From JAGXFP01 sp039714535 (lineage in GTDB: Bacteria; Desulfobacterota; Desulfobulbia; Desulfobulbales; JAGXFP01): a DNA stretch of 31,538 nucleotides. Numbering within the stretch: the first letter of the stretch is position 1; each line of letters begins with the position of its first letter. The stretch spans positions 1-31,538 of the forward strand of contig JBDLJC010000041.1 in the NCBI GenBank assembly GCA_039714535.1, given 5' to 3'. The translations under genes were made by a program, and so were the position numbers. The notes beneath the pieces are model-generated. The model was given only the letters and a program-made list of their open reading frames with translations. It had not been told where the DNA came from and did not search any database. Shown here piece by piece: positions 24,512 to 31,538 of the stretch.

Positions 24512-25180
24512 TCAATAAAGTGATAAGGACCCGTGTCGCTCGGGAACCCTTATCGCCCTCTCGTCGCAAATCCAGGCCAATCCCGTATCAAATTGCTAAC
24601 AAGCTGATATAACTATAATTTCTTGAATTATCGCCGCCCCCCTCTTTGTCCTTTTTAATTACCAGGCCAGTTAAAAGACAATCAGTTGCATCACCAGCCC
24701 GCACCATATAGCAAAAAACAAAGTTTTCCCTCACGCTAGGCATGCTTTTGCATCAGTTTGCATAATGGTGAGTGGGCAAAGTACAAAGTGCCGCAAAATG
24801 ACAACTTAGGGCCTGCTGCCTCATATTACCCGCATGAGTGAGTTGGTTGGCCTGGACAGGGATGGACCGCCCGGTTCAATCAGGGGCGGGTGGGGTAATC
24901 GCAGGCCTGATATGTATTTGTTGGCGGGCGGGTCGCCCGGTCAGGGGTTTTCTTTTCTATTGAAAAATTTTGCCCAACCGTCCCTTTTATATAGACATAT
25001 ACATATATATTTTTTTCAAAAAGTTCCCATAAGAGAAGACCCCCAGCCCAGTCGGCCCACTTGGCATCAAACCCTTGCTATCACAGGGAAAGGGGTGGGC
25101 CGATCACCCCCGTAAAAATCGCAAAACACAGCAAAATGGGCGGTTAGGGACGCCGAACTTTCAAAATAAGAACAATAAAA

Positions 25181-25232
25181 GTCAATACTTTAACTCAACA
25201 CTTCAAAATAAAGGTCAATACTTTAATTCAAC
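25181..25232 (+). repeat. iteron-like repeat pair
   Basis: gtcaatactttaactcaac and gtcaatactttaattcaac differ at one base and are 33 bp apart. Each is preceded by tcaaaataa. Only two copies are present. Confidence 0.55.
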
Positions 25233-25291
25233 CAAAGAAGGAAAATCCGACAAGGCACTCACGAATTAGTATGCATGCTATAAACGCCAGA

Positions 25292-25312
25292 CCCCAACTC
25301 TCACAGTTGGGG
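25292..25312. other. perfect hairpin near the candidate origin
   Basis: ccccaact, loop ctcac, agttgggg: an 8-bp perfect stem with no T tract, so not a classical terminator. It could be a protein-binding palindrome or an origin hairpin. Confidence 0.4.
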
Positions 25313-25460
25313 AAAAGCAGGCTTGTTGGCAATCGGGATAGAAATCCAGCCAACTGCAAGATTTTTCGTTGGCTCATGTTTTGAGTCGGTGTAGATATCA
25401 AGAAACCAGACCAGATACTATCTTGCGATGGCAATATGCGAATCTATTATTGAGGTTAGT

Positions 25461-25832
25461 ATGCTAACAAAAGAACAGATTGAAAAAGCGAAAAATGAAG
25501 CTGTGACTGTTGATCCCCACTATGGGCATGACGATTCTATCCGGGCAGCATATGAATGGTTGGATGCACAAAAGAAAATCAAACATCCGAGCAAGATTTT
25601 TCACCGCCTTAAGCATCTGATAGAGGAGTGGGCTGGAATATATGTAACACCACACGACGTGAAAATAGCAGCTTACCTACATCCTGCAATCAACGGCGAC
25701 TATTATCCCTATTACAATATAAGTTCGAGGTTAACAGAGCCTTCAACAGATCGGCTTAAAAATATTGGCGAAGCTTTTACCCACGCGACAAGAGAATCGC
25801 ACAAAAGTTCAAACTACTATGTTCAAGAATAG
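25461..25832 (+). CDS. hypothetical protein
   Basis: 123 residues from the ATG at 25461, which has GAGG 5 bases upstream. The N-terminal MLTKEQIEKAKNEA is followed by HYGHDDSIRAAYEWLDAQKK, a segment I have seen in hypothetical phage or island proteins without known function. The middle (FHRLKHLIEEWAGIYVTPHDVKIAAYLHP) is helical and the C-terminus polar. No catalytic motif, membrane helix or signal is visible. It is the only plus-strand gene between the candidate origin and the primase gene, whose 3' end faces it. Confidence 0.55.
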   Translation: MLTKEQIEKAKNEAVTVDPHYGHDDSIRAAYEWLDAQKKIKHPSKIFHRLKHLIEEWAGIYVTPHDVKIAAYLHPAINGDYYPYYNISSRLTEPSTDRLKNIGEAFTHATRESHKSSNYYVQE

Positions 25833-26030
25833 ATTGCTCATTTCCACAAGGAACCTCGATGAGCCGAATTTGGTCGCGGCGGGGTTGATGTGCCGTTTTC
25901 CCATGGCCTAACCAAACCGTGCAAGGTGTTGCATGCCACAAATGGCGCTAACATCGACCTTGCTTTGACTCATTGTACAGCTGACACTTTTTCTGCTCGA
26001 TGGCGTGGAAACCGATGAACCCGGTGAAAC

Positions 26031-28526
26031 CTAATCCACTACATCCACCCGCCATGCCTCTGCCGAGCGATTGCCGCTAGCGCGGATAAAACGTCGGCCA
26101 TCGACGATACGACCGGCATGTCGTTTTATCCACCATCCCAATTTCCGGCGGTTAATTTCGCCGCGTTCGCCGGCAATGTCGCAAAGCACCTCATGCAATT
26201 CAATGTCCTCATCAGAAAATTCCCCCGAATGCTTTACAGCGTCCCTAACCATTGCCGGGCTCTTGCCAAATTCCGCTTGCCAGGCCGTCTGCAAGCGCCT
26301 TAATGTCGCCCGATCCGGATCATCAGACATTGCTTCGAACACAGACACAGTCGGATCGGCGCAGTTGAGCCACAAAAGCGGCTGCCGACATAGGTCAGAC
26401 CATTCACCATAGCCCGCAAGGGACTTGCAGGTGTTTTTCGGTCGGCCGGCGACGATCCATGCTCGAACGATGGTCAATGCTGCCGAAACATAGCGACCCC
26501 GTTCACGCAACACATCGCGCACGAGATCTGGACGAGTGAAACTACGGGCCGCCGGCGTCTCGCAACCGGGATCCAGGCGAATTGATATGCAGCGGCGGGT
26601 CATATCCTGAACCGGTCCTACGTTGTTGCCGCTTGAAAGAAATAGGGTGCGCGTGCTGACGGTGGCTGTCTTCGAAACACCCAGAATACGGCCACTCATG
26701 TATTCCGAAGCCAGTACCGTGCAAAGGCTCTTGTGGGCTACCAGATCTCCGGTAAGGTTGTCGAACTCGACCACAGCCGGCGCCCGCAGCAACTCTGCGA
26801 GCAGCAATTTTCTACATTCTTCATCGCCAGCGGGAAATGTGGTCGGCGTGCCACGCTGCGGGGTGGCAAAAGCCGTGATCAATTCGCATAGGTAGGACTT
26901 GCCCGAGCCGACCATGTGCGCCCGCACATGGAACATTGGTGCATGGGCGAGGCTAGACCGGATAGTGGCAGTAAGCATCGCCGCCAAGGCAGCGACCTGA
27001 TCGGATTCAGAGACAAAACTGAACTCCACGAGCAAGTCTTTCAGAACCACCAGCGAGGCTTCAGCCTGTCGGCGGGTCGGTGTGTCAGGGATAGAAAACT
27101 CCCGAGCATCGAACACACCGAATATGCCGGTGTCAGGGTCATGCCCCGCTGCCGTCATCAAGCTGCCATCGGGGCGCAGATAAGGCTGGCGCACCAAGCC
27201 GTTCAAAACCGGCAAATGGGGATAGCTGGTTGAATCGAACAGCACTGCGGCATGCCGGGCTGGAGGATCGATGCGCACCCAATCCTCACTCCGGCCATCG
27301 AATCGCTCCCACGTCGCAGCACCCGCCAGCGCCCGCACCAAGCCCGGTTGACTGATGTCTTGCACTCGGGTTTCGCAGGTGCCGGGGTCGGTGACCACGG
27401 TCACGACCAACCCACCGCGCTGGTAATGCCGGCGTGAATGCGCCAGTTCGCGCTCTGCTGCATCTACCACACGATTCATTTCCCCAGCCACGACACGAAT
27501 GGTTGGCTTCATACGTGCCTCACTGGTCTCGATGTCGAGCATTCTTAACAGGTCACGGACATGCCGGTCGACACAGTGGCCATGCAAGCACTTGAATCCG
27601 CCAACGGGCCATAGGTCGTCCGGTTCGAAGTAGGCGGTGCCGCCGTCCGCTTCCCCAGTGTGCTCTTGCACCCAGGGGCAGGTGATGTCGTGCTTGCCCT
27701 CACCGAGCGGCGCCTTGTAAAGACCACGGTTTCTCAACGCGACCAGAACGGCATTTTGGTCGGGACGCGGAATCCATACCGGATCGCCGTCAACCGGGCG
27801 CTCTTGCGCTGGCCGCTTCCTCTGCCGTCTGGGCCGCTCGCTCCTCGCCATCTCCAATTGAAGGCCATTGGCCAGCTCTTTGACCGAATAGCGCAACTCG
27901 GGCGACCACGCCAACAAACGGCACGCAAATGGCGGCGAGTGCTTGCCGTTCACAGCCACCGGCAGTCTTGCCAGACGTGCCCTGGGCCCATTGGCGCCAG
28001 GGTCGCATAGGCCAGCGCCCACGATGGCATTCATCAAGCGATCGGCACCAAGGCCATCGATGAGGGGTTCGCTTAGCAGATAACCCGCCTGGCAGTTTCC
28101 CGGCGACGTTTCTATCAACCAGGACGGCTGTAAAGTCAGCCTCTCCATAGGAACCTTGCTCCCCACGTCATCCAGCATCACCGCATGAAGGGCCTGGAAG
28201 CGCGCCTTCACCCGCCGATATTGCCCAGCCTCGTCGGGCCTGAATACCGACAGACTGAAATAATTATTAGCAGCGACCGGCAGTTCGGTTGCCATATCGC
28301 TGTTGTCCATCCACGGCCTGCCGAACCAGGCCTTACCGGGCATGCTCATAGGGTTGCCATTGAAGCTGACCAGAACCGGCCGCGTCTCGGCAAGCTCACC
28401 TCCGAAGACTGCCCGCAGAAATTCATCATTGCCAACGGAATAGGTTTCATCGGTTTTGTCGGTTTCCATCAGACCAGACGGGCAAACTGTCGCGTGTGTA
28501 TTCATCATCGCACCCTCACGCCGCAT
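26031..28526 (-). CDS. primase-helicase (replication protein) of the island
   Basis: An 831-residue replication protein. The N-terminal region (about 80-215) looks like an archaeo-eukaryotic/RepB-type primase, with AVMLDD (Asp119, Asp120) and LIETSPGNCQAGYLL. Residues 280-320 carry a zinc-binding motif (CPWVQEHTG ... FKCLHGHC) typical of phage and plasmid primases. The C-terminal half holds a helicase-type ATPase with Walker A MVGSGKSYL (from 538), VVEFDNLTGDL as Walker B and LFLSSGNN as sensor. Such proteins start replication of excised P4-like elements at their own origin. The 5' end overlaps the AlpA-like gene by 11 bases; ATG codons at residues 7 and 8 are alternative starts. Confidence 0.85.
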   Translation of the reverse strand: MRREGAMMNTHATVCPSGLMETDKTDETYSVGNDEFLRAVFGGELAETRPVLVSFNGNPMSMPGKAWFGRPWMDNSDMATELPVAANNYFSLSVFRPDEAGQYRRVKARFQALHAVMLDDVGSKVPMERLTLQPSWLIETSPGNCQAGYLLSEPLIDGLGADRLMNAIVGAGLCDPGANGPRARLARLPVAVNGKHSPPFACRLLAWSPELRYSVKELANGLQLEMARSERPRRQRKRPAQERPVDGDPVWIPRPDQNAVLVALRNRGLYKAPLGEGKHDITCPWVQEHTGEADGGTAYFEPDDLWPVGGFKCLHGHCVDRHVRDLLRMLDIETSEARMKPTIRVVAGEMNRVVDAAERELAHSRRHYQRGGLVVTVVTDPGTCETRVQDISQPGLVRALAGAATWERFDGRSEDWVRIDPPARHAAVLFDSTSYPHLPVLNGLVRQPYLRPDGSLMTAAGHDPDTGIFGVFDAREFSIPDTPTRRQAEASLVVLKDLLVEFSFVSESDQVAALAAMLTATIRSSLAHAPMFHVRAHMVGSGKSYLCELITAFATPQRGTPTTFPAGDEECRKLLLAELLRAPAVVEFDNLTGDLVAHKSLCTVLASEYMSGRILGVSKTATVSTRTLFLSSGNNVGPVQDMTRRCISIRLDPGCETPAARSFTRPDLVRDVLRERGRYVSAALTIVRAWIVAGRPKNTCKSLAGYGEWSDLCRQPLLWLNCADPTVSVFEAMSDDPDRATLRRLQTAWQAEFGKSPAMVRDAVKHSGEFSDEDIELHEVLCDIAGERGEINRRKLGWWIKRHAGRIVDGRRFIRASGNRSAEAWRVDVVD

Positions 28527-28758
28527 ATCTGCGAGACGCCTCCAGTTTCACCACCAGGGCGCGAACTTCTTCGTCGGTCTTGCCGGCAATGCGAGCCGCG
28601 TTGATCGCCTCTACTTCATCGGAGGGCCAGCCCACCGCCCTGGCCCCGAGGGACACAGGTTTTGTCCATAGCCCCTCCGCAATACGCAGATAGATCGTGG
28701 ACCGGGAAAGCCCGGATTCTGATTTAACGGCGGGAATCCTCAGTATTGTACGCTTCAT
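28516..28758 (-). CDS. alpA: AlpA-family transcriptional regulator
   Basis: 80 residues. ILRIPAVKSESGLSRSTIYLRI is the MerR-like winged helix of AlpA, followed by G.WTKPVSLGARAVGWPSDEVEAI, the wing and second helix of the family. AlpA of island CP4-57 activates the integrase/excision module, and this gene lies between the primase and integrase modules as usual. AGGAGG, 7 bases before the ATG at 28758, decides that start over the TTG two codons earlier. It likely controls excision and primase expression. Confidence 0.9.
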   Translation of the reverse strand: MKRTILRIPAVKSESGLSRSTIYLRIAEGLWTKPVSLGARAVGWPSDEVEAINAARIAGKTDEEVRALVVKLEASRRYAA

Positions 28759-28971
28759 CTTCAAGCCTCCTTAAGTGGTAATGGAATTGTTAAGACGAAG
28801 CATTACTGGGCGATTTGGGCGATACAACCCCAGACAAGGGAAAGGTGCTGCCGAGGGCATTGCTTAGGAAATCAAGCGGAATAAGACTTCTGGGAGGGGG
28901 GGGGTGGGCGGACACAGAAGAAAAACGTGGTTAGCCAAGCATGAAAAAATAGCGGTCAAACAACTGGTTAT

Positions 28972-29003
28972 GTTGGGCGAAAAAATTTCGCCCAACTTTT
29001 TTT
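28972..29003. terminator. hairpin at the end of the conserved island gene
   Basis: gttgggcgaaa (28972-28982) and tttcgcccaac (28986-28996) form an 11-bp perfect stem with a 3-base loop. On the plus strand it is followed by a run of seven T residues; on the minus strand it lies 5 bases past the stop codon of the gene at 29002-29808. It could stop transcription from either side and separate that gene from alpA. Confidence 0.65.
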
Positions 29004-29808
29004 ACTTTTTCATGTTTTTACGGATGGTCTCGGAATCACGGCCCTGGGCAATGTCCATCTTGGCAATCTTTCGTGAGAACCAAACATCGGGCATGTCGGG
29101 GTGTTTTTTTAGCAAGTCACGGTAGGCCTTTTGCCATTTCTCGTACATAGCCTGAGTAGCAAGCTTACCTGCTTCGCGCTTGATGCAACTGGACGTGTGG
29201 CGGCCGGGTACTGCAGACGATGCGCTTTGGCGTGACGCGATCACATATTCGTCAATGGCAATGCCAATCCTCTCGCGCTCCTGCCTGGCTCTGGTCCTGA
29301 CACCGGATTCACCGGCTGCTGCCGCAAGCAATAAGCCGTGATCTAACGAGGATTGGGTTTTCAAGCCATAGCGGCCGACTGTCCTCTGCACATGATCATG
29401 AAACCGCTGGGCGTCAATATAGGCAAGCGTGAAGGGGTGCTGGCGGATACCCCATGCATGCTCATCGACGATGTCGTTGAGCTCCTGGCCATCGACCACC
29501 GCTACCTGTGCCTTTTCCAAAATGGATGTGATTGCTCCCCACACGATTGCCGGCCATTCCTTAGTCATGGCCATGGCGTTGGTGACAATCTCCTGGTACA
29601 CGGAAACTTTACTAACCGCCTTAGCCAACCTTCGGGCATTGATATCCGCTAATATTTCCTCAGACAGTTTGGAGGAGGTTGCCACCGCCACATCCACCCA
29701 GCGTTCTTTCTGCTCTACCCGCAGATGCCGCAACTTGCGGATAATAATGCTCCGCACTTCCTCGGGAAGTTTCGGAGCACTCGTATTGTTGTCATCTTTT
29801 TTTTCCAT
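29002..29808 (-). CDS. conserved island protein of unknown function
   Basis: 268 residues from the ATG at 29808, chosen for GAGGG 4 bases upstream. It is largely helical and charged, with no catalytic motif. The N-terminal half contains EEVRSIIIRKLRHLRVEQKERW and an Ala-rich helix bundle. The C-terminal 45 residues (AYRDLLKKHPDMPDVWFSRK and the rest) resemble a helix-turn-helix-like segment that I associate with proteins encoded beside P4-type integrases. It sits between the integrase and alpA on the same strand, so a role in excision, replication or regulation is likely but unproven. Confidence 0.65.
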   Translation of the reverse strand: MEKKDDNNTSAPKLPEEVRSIIIRKLRHLRVEQKERWVDVAVATSSKLSEEILADINARRLAKAVSKVSVYQEIVTNAMAMTKEWPAIVWGAITSILEKAQVAVVDGQELNDIVDEHAWGIRQHPFTLAYIDAQRFHDHVQRTVGRYGLKTQSSLDHGLLLAAAAGESGVRTRARQERERIGIAIDEYVIASRQSASSAVPGRHTSSCIKREAGKLATQAMYEKWQKAYRDLLKKHPDMPDVWFSRKIAKMDIAQGRDSETIRKNMKK

Positions 29809-29966
29809 ATTTCCCTCTTTACATCCGTACCAGAAAAGGGCGGGGTCATAGTGCTCCATCTGGTAAAAAAATCAACCTATCGCCGCCACCGTCGCTTCTC
29901 GGTTAAGCACGACTTCGGCGGCGAGACTGTGACCGAGTCATAATACAACAAGATCATCCCGAGCGG

Positions 29967-31181
29967 CTACTTTTTACCCCCCCGGATCGGAATAATCGTG
30001 GCGCCGGACTTGAGCCTCTCCAAGTAGTCGGCCCAGGCCTGCATCATTTTTTTCCGCTCCGGCATGAACTCCGCATAGTTATACGCTGCCCGCACACTGT
30101 TTCTTTCAGCATGGGCAAGCTGCCGCTCGATAGCATCCCGATTCCAACCCTGTTCATTCAACAACGTACTCGCCATACTTCTAAAACCGTGGCCGCTCAT
30201 CTCATCCTTGGTATATCCCATGCGACGCAGCGCGGACAAAACTCCGTTGCTGCTCATCGGCCTTACGTCGGTCCGGGGGCTCGGGAAGACATACCGACTA
30301 TGCCCGGTCAAGGGGTGGATTTCTTTCAGTACGTCCAACGCCTGCCGCGATAACGGGACGATGTGCATAACGCTCGCCTTCATCTTGTCCGCAGGTATCC
30401 GCCACTCAGCCATATTAAAATTGATCTCGGCCCATTCGGCTTGGCGGAGTTCACCAGGCCGGACAAAGACCAATGGCGCCAATTGCAGGGCGCAACGGGT
30501 AACGATACTGCCGCGATAGTCGTCTATTGATCGAAGAAGGCCAGCAATTTCCTTGGGGTCGGTAATGGTGGCCATGTGTTTTGGCTTTGTTGGCGGCAGG
30601 GCGCCACGAAGGTCAGCACAGGGATCACGTTCCGCACGGCCCGTGGCAATAGCATAACGAAACACCTGCCCACAGATCTGCTTTACCCGGTGAGCCGTTT
30701 CCAGGGCCCCCCTGCTTTCAATACGCCGAAGCATCGCCAAAACCTCAGGGGCCGAAACCTCCATAACAGGTCGTGAACCAAGCCACGGAAAAACATTGTT
30801 CTCCAATCGGCCCATAATGGTTCGCGAATGCCCCTCTGTCCATATATGTTTATTCTTTGCAAACCATTCCCGGGCAATGGCCTCGAGACTATTAGCGGCC
30901 TGCTCTACCCGCAAGTGCTTTGCTTCTTTTTTATGCTGGGCGGGATCGACCTGATTCTGCAAGAGTTGCCGGGCCGCATCACGTCTCTCTCGTGCATCCT
31001 TGAGTTTCACATCAGGGTAGACACCAAGGGCAAGGGTCTTGCGCTTGCCGTCAAAGCGATAATCAAGGCGAAAATACTTACCAGATTTTTTGACCAGCAG
31101 ATAAAGACCCTTGTCATCTGCGATCTTGTATTGCTTGTCTCTCGGCTTGGCGTTACGAATGGCGGTATCTGTGAGTGGCAT
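29967..31181 (-). CDS. int: P4-type tyrosine integrase
   Basis: 404 residues. An N-terminal arm-binding domain (MPLTDTAIRNAKPRDKQYKI, residues 1-90, DUF4102 type) is followed by a core-binding SAM-like domain (95-195) and the catalytic domain. The latter has Arg241 (FVRPGEL), His331 and Arg334 (HGFRS), His357 (AHAERN) and the nucleophilic Tyr367 (AAYNYAEF), all present. It catalyses insertion at and excision from the ssrA 3' end. I start at the ATG at 31181: the family begins here and AGGGG lies 7 bases upstream. The frame is open further, to 31331, but that stretch is made of TACCGTCA repeats. Two of them abut the start codon, so Int or a partner could repress its own gene. Confidence 0.97.
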   Translation of the reverse strand: MPLTDTAIRNAKPRDKQYKIADDKGLYLLVKKSGKYFRLDYRFDGKRKTLALGVYPDVKLKDARERRDAARQLLQNQVDPAQHKKEAKHLRVEQAANSLEAIAREWFAKNKHIWTEGHSRTIMGRLENNVFPWLGSRPVMEVSAPEVLAMLRRIESRGALETAHRVKQICGQVFRYAIATGRAERDPCADLRGALPPTKPKHMATITDPKEIAGLLRSIDDYRGSIVTRCALQLAPLVFVRPGELRQAEWAEINFNMAEWRIPADKMKASVMHIVPLSRQALDVLKEIHPLTGHSRYVFPSPRTDVRPMSSNGVLSALRRMGYTKDEMSGHGFRSMASTLLNEQGWNRDAIERQLAHAERNSVRAAYNYAEFMPERKKMMQAWADYLERLKSGATIIPIRGGKK

Positions 31182-31330
31182 GACGGTACCCCTTGACGGT
31201 ATTTTTTGACAGCCTACACAAGAAGACATCTTGCAGAACAACACCTCATCCCTTGCGGGAGTAAGAACAAATGTCTTTCTGACGGTATCTATCCAAACAA
31301 ACTTTGCAGGTACCGTCAAAGATACCGTCA
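31181..31330. promoter_or_regulatory. cluster of TACCGTCA octamers upstream of int
   Basis: TACCGTCA occurs at 31311-31318 and 31323-31330 on the plus strand, and in reverse (TGACGGTA) at 31181-31188, 31194-31201 and 31280-31287. The 31181 copy includes the first base of the int start codon. The group is likely the right integrase arm and may double as an operator of int. Confidence 0.6.
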
Positions 31331-31372
31331 AAAAAACGGGATGTAAATAGATTTTACCGGACTACACTGGAC

Positions 31373-31411
31373 AAAGAAAAACCCCGAAACCCTTATCAGG
31401 TCTCGAGGTTT
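31373..31411 (-). terminator. rho-independent terminator of ssrA inside the element
   Basis: On the minus strand AAACCTCGA (31411-31403) pairs with TCGGGGTTT (31387-31379): a 9-bp stem with one G-U, followed by a T-rich tract (31378-31373). It lies about 30 bases past the tmRNA end and within the island, so the element supplies the terminator of its target gene. Confidence 0.7.
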
Positions 31412-31439
31412 AACTTTTACCGGACTGTACCGGACTATG

Positions 31440-31456
31440 AAATGGTGGAGGTGGGG
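31440..31456. repeat. right attachment site at the ssrA 3' end
   Basis: aaatggtggaggtgggg, identical to 83-99. It spans the CCA end and acceptor stem of the tmRNA. The int gene lies on the left of it, reading away. Confidence 0.85.
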
Positions 31457-31538
31457 GGAGTTGAACCCCCGTCCGAAAATACTCCCCTGCAGGTATCTAC
31501 ATGTTTATTCCCGCTTAGCTGCTTATCGTGCCTGATCT
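31443..31538 (-). ncRNA. ssrA: transfer-messenger RNA, 3' part only
   Basis: The reverse complement ends CACCTCCACCA and contains the T arm GGGGGTTCAACTCCCCC and the pseudoknot-region sequence TAAGCAGCTAAGCGGGAAT, which is typical of tmRNA. The gene continues past the right edge of the window, so its tag sequence is not seen. tmRNA rescues stalled ribosomes; the intact 3' end regenerated by the island keeps it functional. Confidence 0.9.

Larger units (their letters stand above)
24512..25460. other. non-coding region, candidate replication origin
   Basis: About 950 bases without a gene I can support. It contains a hairpin cgggcg/cgcccg (24925-24939) followed by a T-rich tract, an AT-rich run (about 24990-25020), a repeat pair gtcaatactttaaytcaac (25181-25199 and 25214-25232, period 33) each preceded by tcaaaataa, and a perfect 8-bp hairpin ccccaact/agttgggg (25292-25312). 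Such elements next to a primase-helicase gene suggest an origin, but no initiator-binding site is proven. Confidence 0.35.
83..31456. mobile_element. ssrA-integrated genomic island, about 31.36 kb
   Basis: A 17-bp direct repeat (aaatggtggaggtgggg) lies at 83-99 and 31440-31456; the right copy spans the 3' terminus of the tmRNA gene. A tyrosine integrase starts about 260 bp from the right copy and is transcribed into the element, and TACCGTCA octamers occur just inside both ends. ssrA is a well-known target of P4-type integrases, which restore the gene's 3' end on insertion. The contents form a mosaic: an AT-rich defence operon, GC-rich hsdR and primase genes, a toxin-antitoxin pair and metabolic cargo. 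No conjugation or capsid genes are visible, so it is an integrative island, possibly mobilised by a helper. Confidence 0.85.

Noticed and set aside
24834..25115. 93-codon plus-strand frame in the candidate origin region
   Set aside because: Low-complexity Gly/Pro/Arg start, no ribosome site, and it runs through the AT-rich tract; considered chance.
25181..25232. CRISPR-like repeat-spacer pattern
   Set aside because: Only two copies, a short and unequal unit, and no cas genes in the window.
25833..26030. Possible IS remnant between the hypothetical gene and the primase
   Set aside because: No inverted ends, target duplication or transposase frame can be seen.
28891..28915. Another long G run, possible third G-tract repeat
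   Set aside because: It is followed by tgggcgg instead of agtccca; only the G run is shared.
29880..29924. Inverted repeat tcgccgcc/ggcggcga downstream of int as a terminator
   Set aside because: A 29-base loop and no T tract; symmetry of GC-rich words is likely by chance.
31182..31331. Integrase start at 31331 giving a 454-residue protein
   Set aside because: The added 50 residues are encoded by the repeat-rich arm region and are unlike integrases; the ATG at 31181 has a ribosome site and the family N-terminus.

Overview
The window is almost entirely one integrated genomic island. Its right edge holds the 3' end of ssrA (tmRNA, minus strand). Beside it is a P4-type tyrosine integrase, and a perfect 17-bp copy of the ssrA 3' end lies near the left edge (83-99 versus 31440-31456). 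The element between these attachment sites is about 31.36 kb. Copies of the octamer TACCGTCA, paired 12 bp apart, lie just inside both ends and look like integrase arm sites. The host is a Gram-negative bacterium. The iron-sulfur flavoprotein, the AsmA-like protein, the YheU protein and the short dispersed repeats would fit a Desulfobacterota/Deltaproteobacteria genome, but that assignment is a low-confidence guess.

Layout from right to left. (1) Integration and replication module, minus strand, 26.0-31.2 kb: int, a conserved island protein of unknown function, an AlpA-type regulator and a large primase-helicase. Left of it, at 24.9-25.3 kb, a non-coding stretch has an AT-rich tract, a repeat pair and a hairpin, and could be a replication origin. 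(2) Cargo zone, 16.5-25.8 kb, mostly plus strand: a decayed serine resolvase, two small hypothetical genes, a helix-turn-helix remnant, a 519-residue protein built from repeated zinc ribbons and phage/homing-endonuclease-like modules, a three-repeat AsmA-like membrane protein and a metallo-beta-lactamase-fold lipoprotein. A 28-bp G-tract repeat flanks the 2.8-kb segment with the 519-residue gene. (3) A hipBA toxin-antitoxin pair with a CCATTA-N8-TAATGG palindrome as likely operator, then a YheU (UPF0270) gene. (4) A defence block of about 12 kb, all minus strand, 2.3-14.4 kb. (5) Left end: a putative ADP-ribosyltransferase-fold protein and an iron-sulfur flavoprotein/FMN reductase.

The defence block is the most interesting part. 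Its order in the direction of transcription is GNAT, hsdR, hsdS, a PIN-GNAT-EVE/ASCH-like triple fusion, an ASCH-P-loop NTPase fusion, a PD-(D/E)XK nuclease, a broken hsdM 5' fragment, a winged-helix/nucleotidyltransferase toxin-antitoxin-like pair, hsdM, and an mrr-type nuclease. Genes overlap or abut almost throughout, and a terminator hairpin lies downstream of mrr. A complete type I restriction-modification system is thus interleaved with at least five accessory proteins, including two multi-domain fusions that combine nuclease or nucleotide-kinase folds with domains of the PUA/ASCH/EVE type. I infer that the fusion pair is a candidate undescribed anti-phage module using the type I system as its scaffold. 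The 130-bp duplication of the hsdM start, about 96% identical and broken by an in-frame 78-bp insert, records how the toxin-antitoxin-like pair entered the operon.
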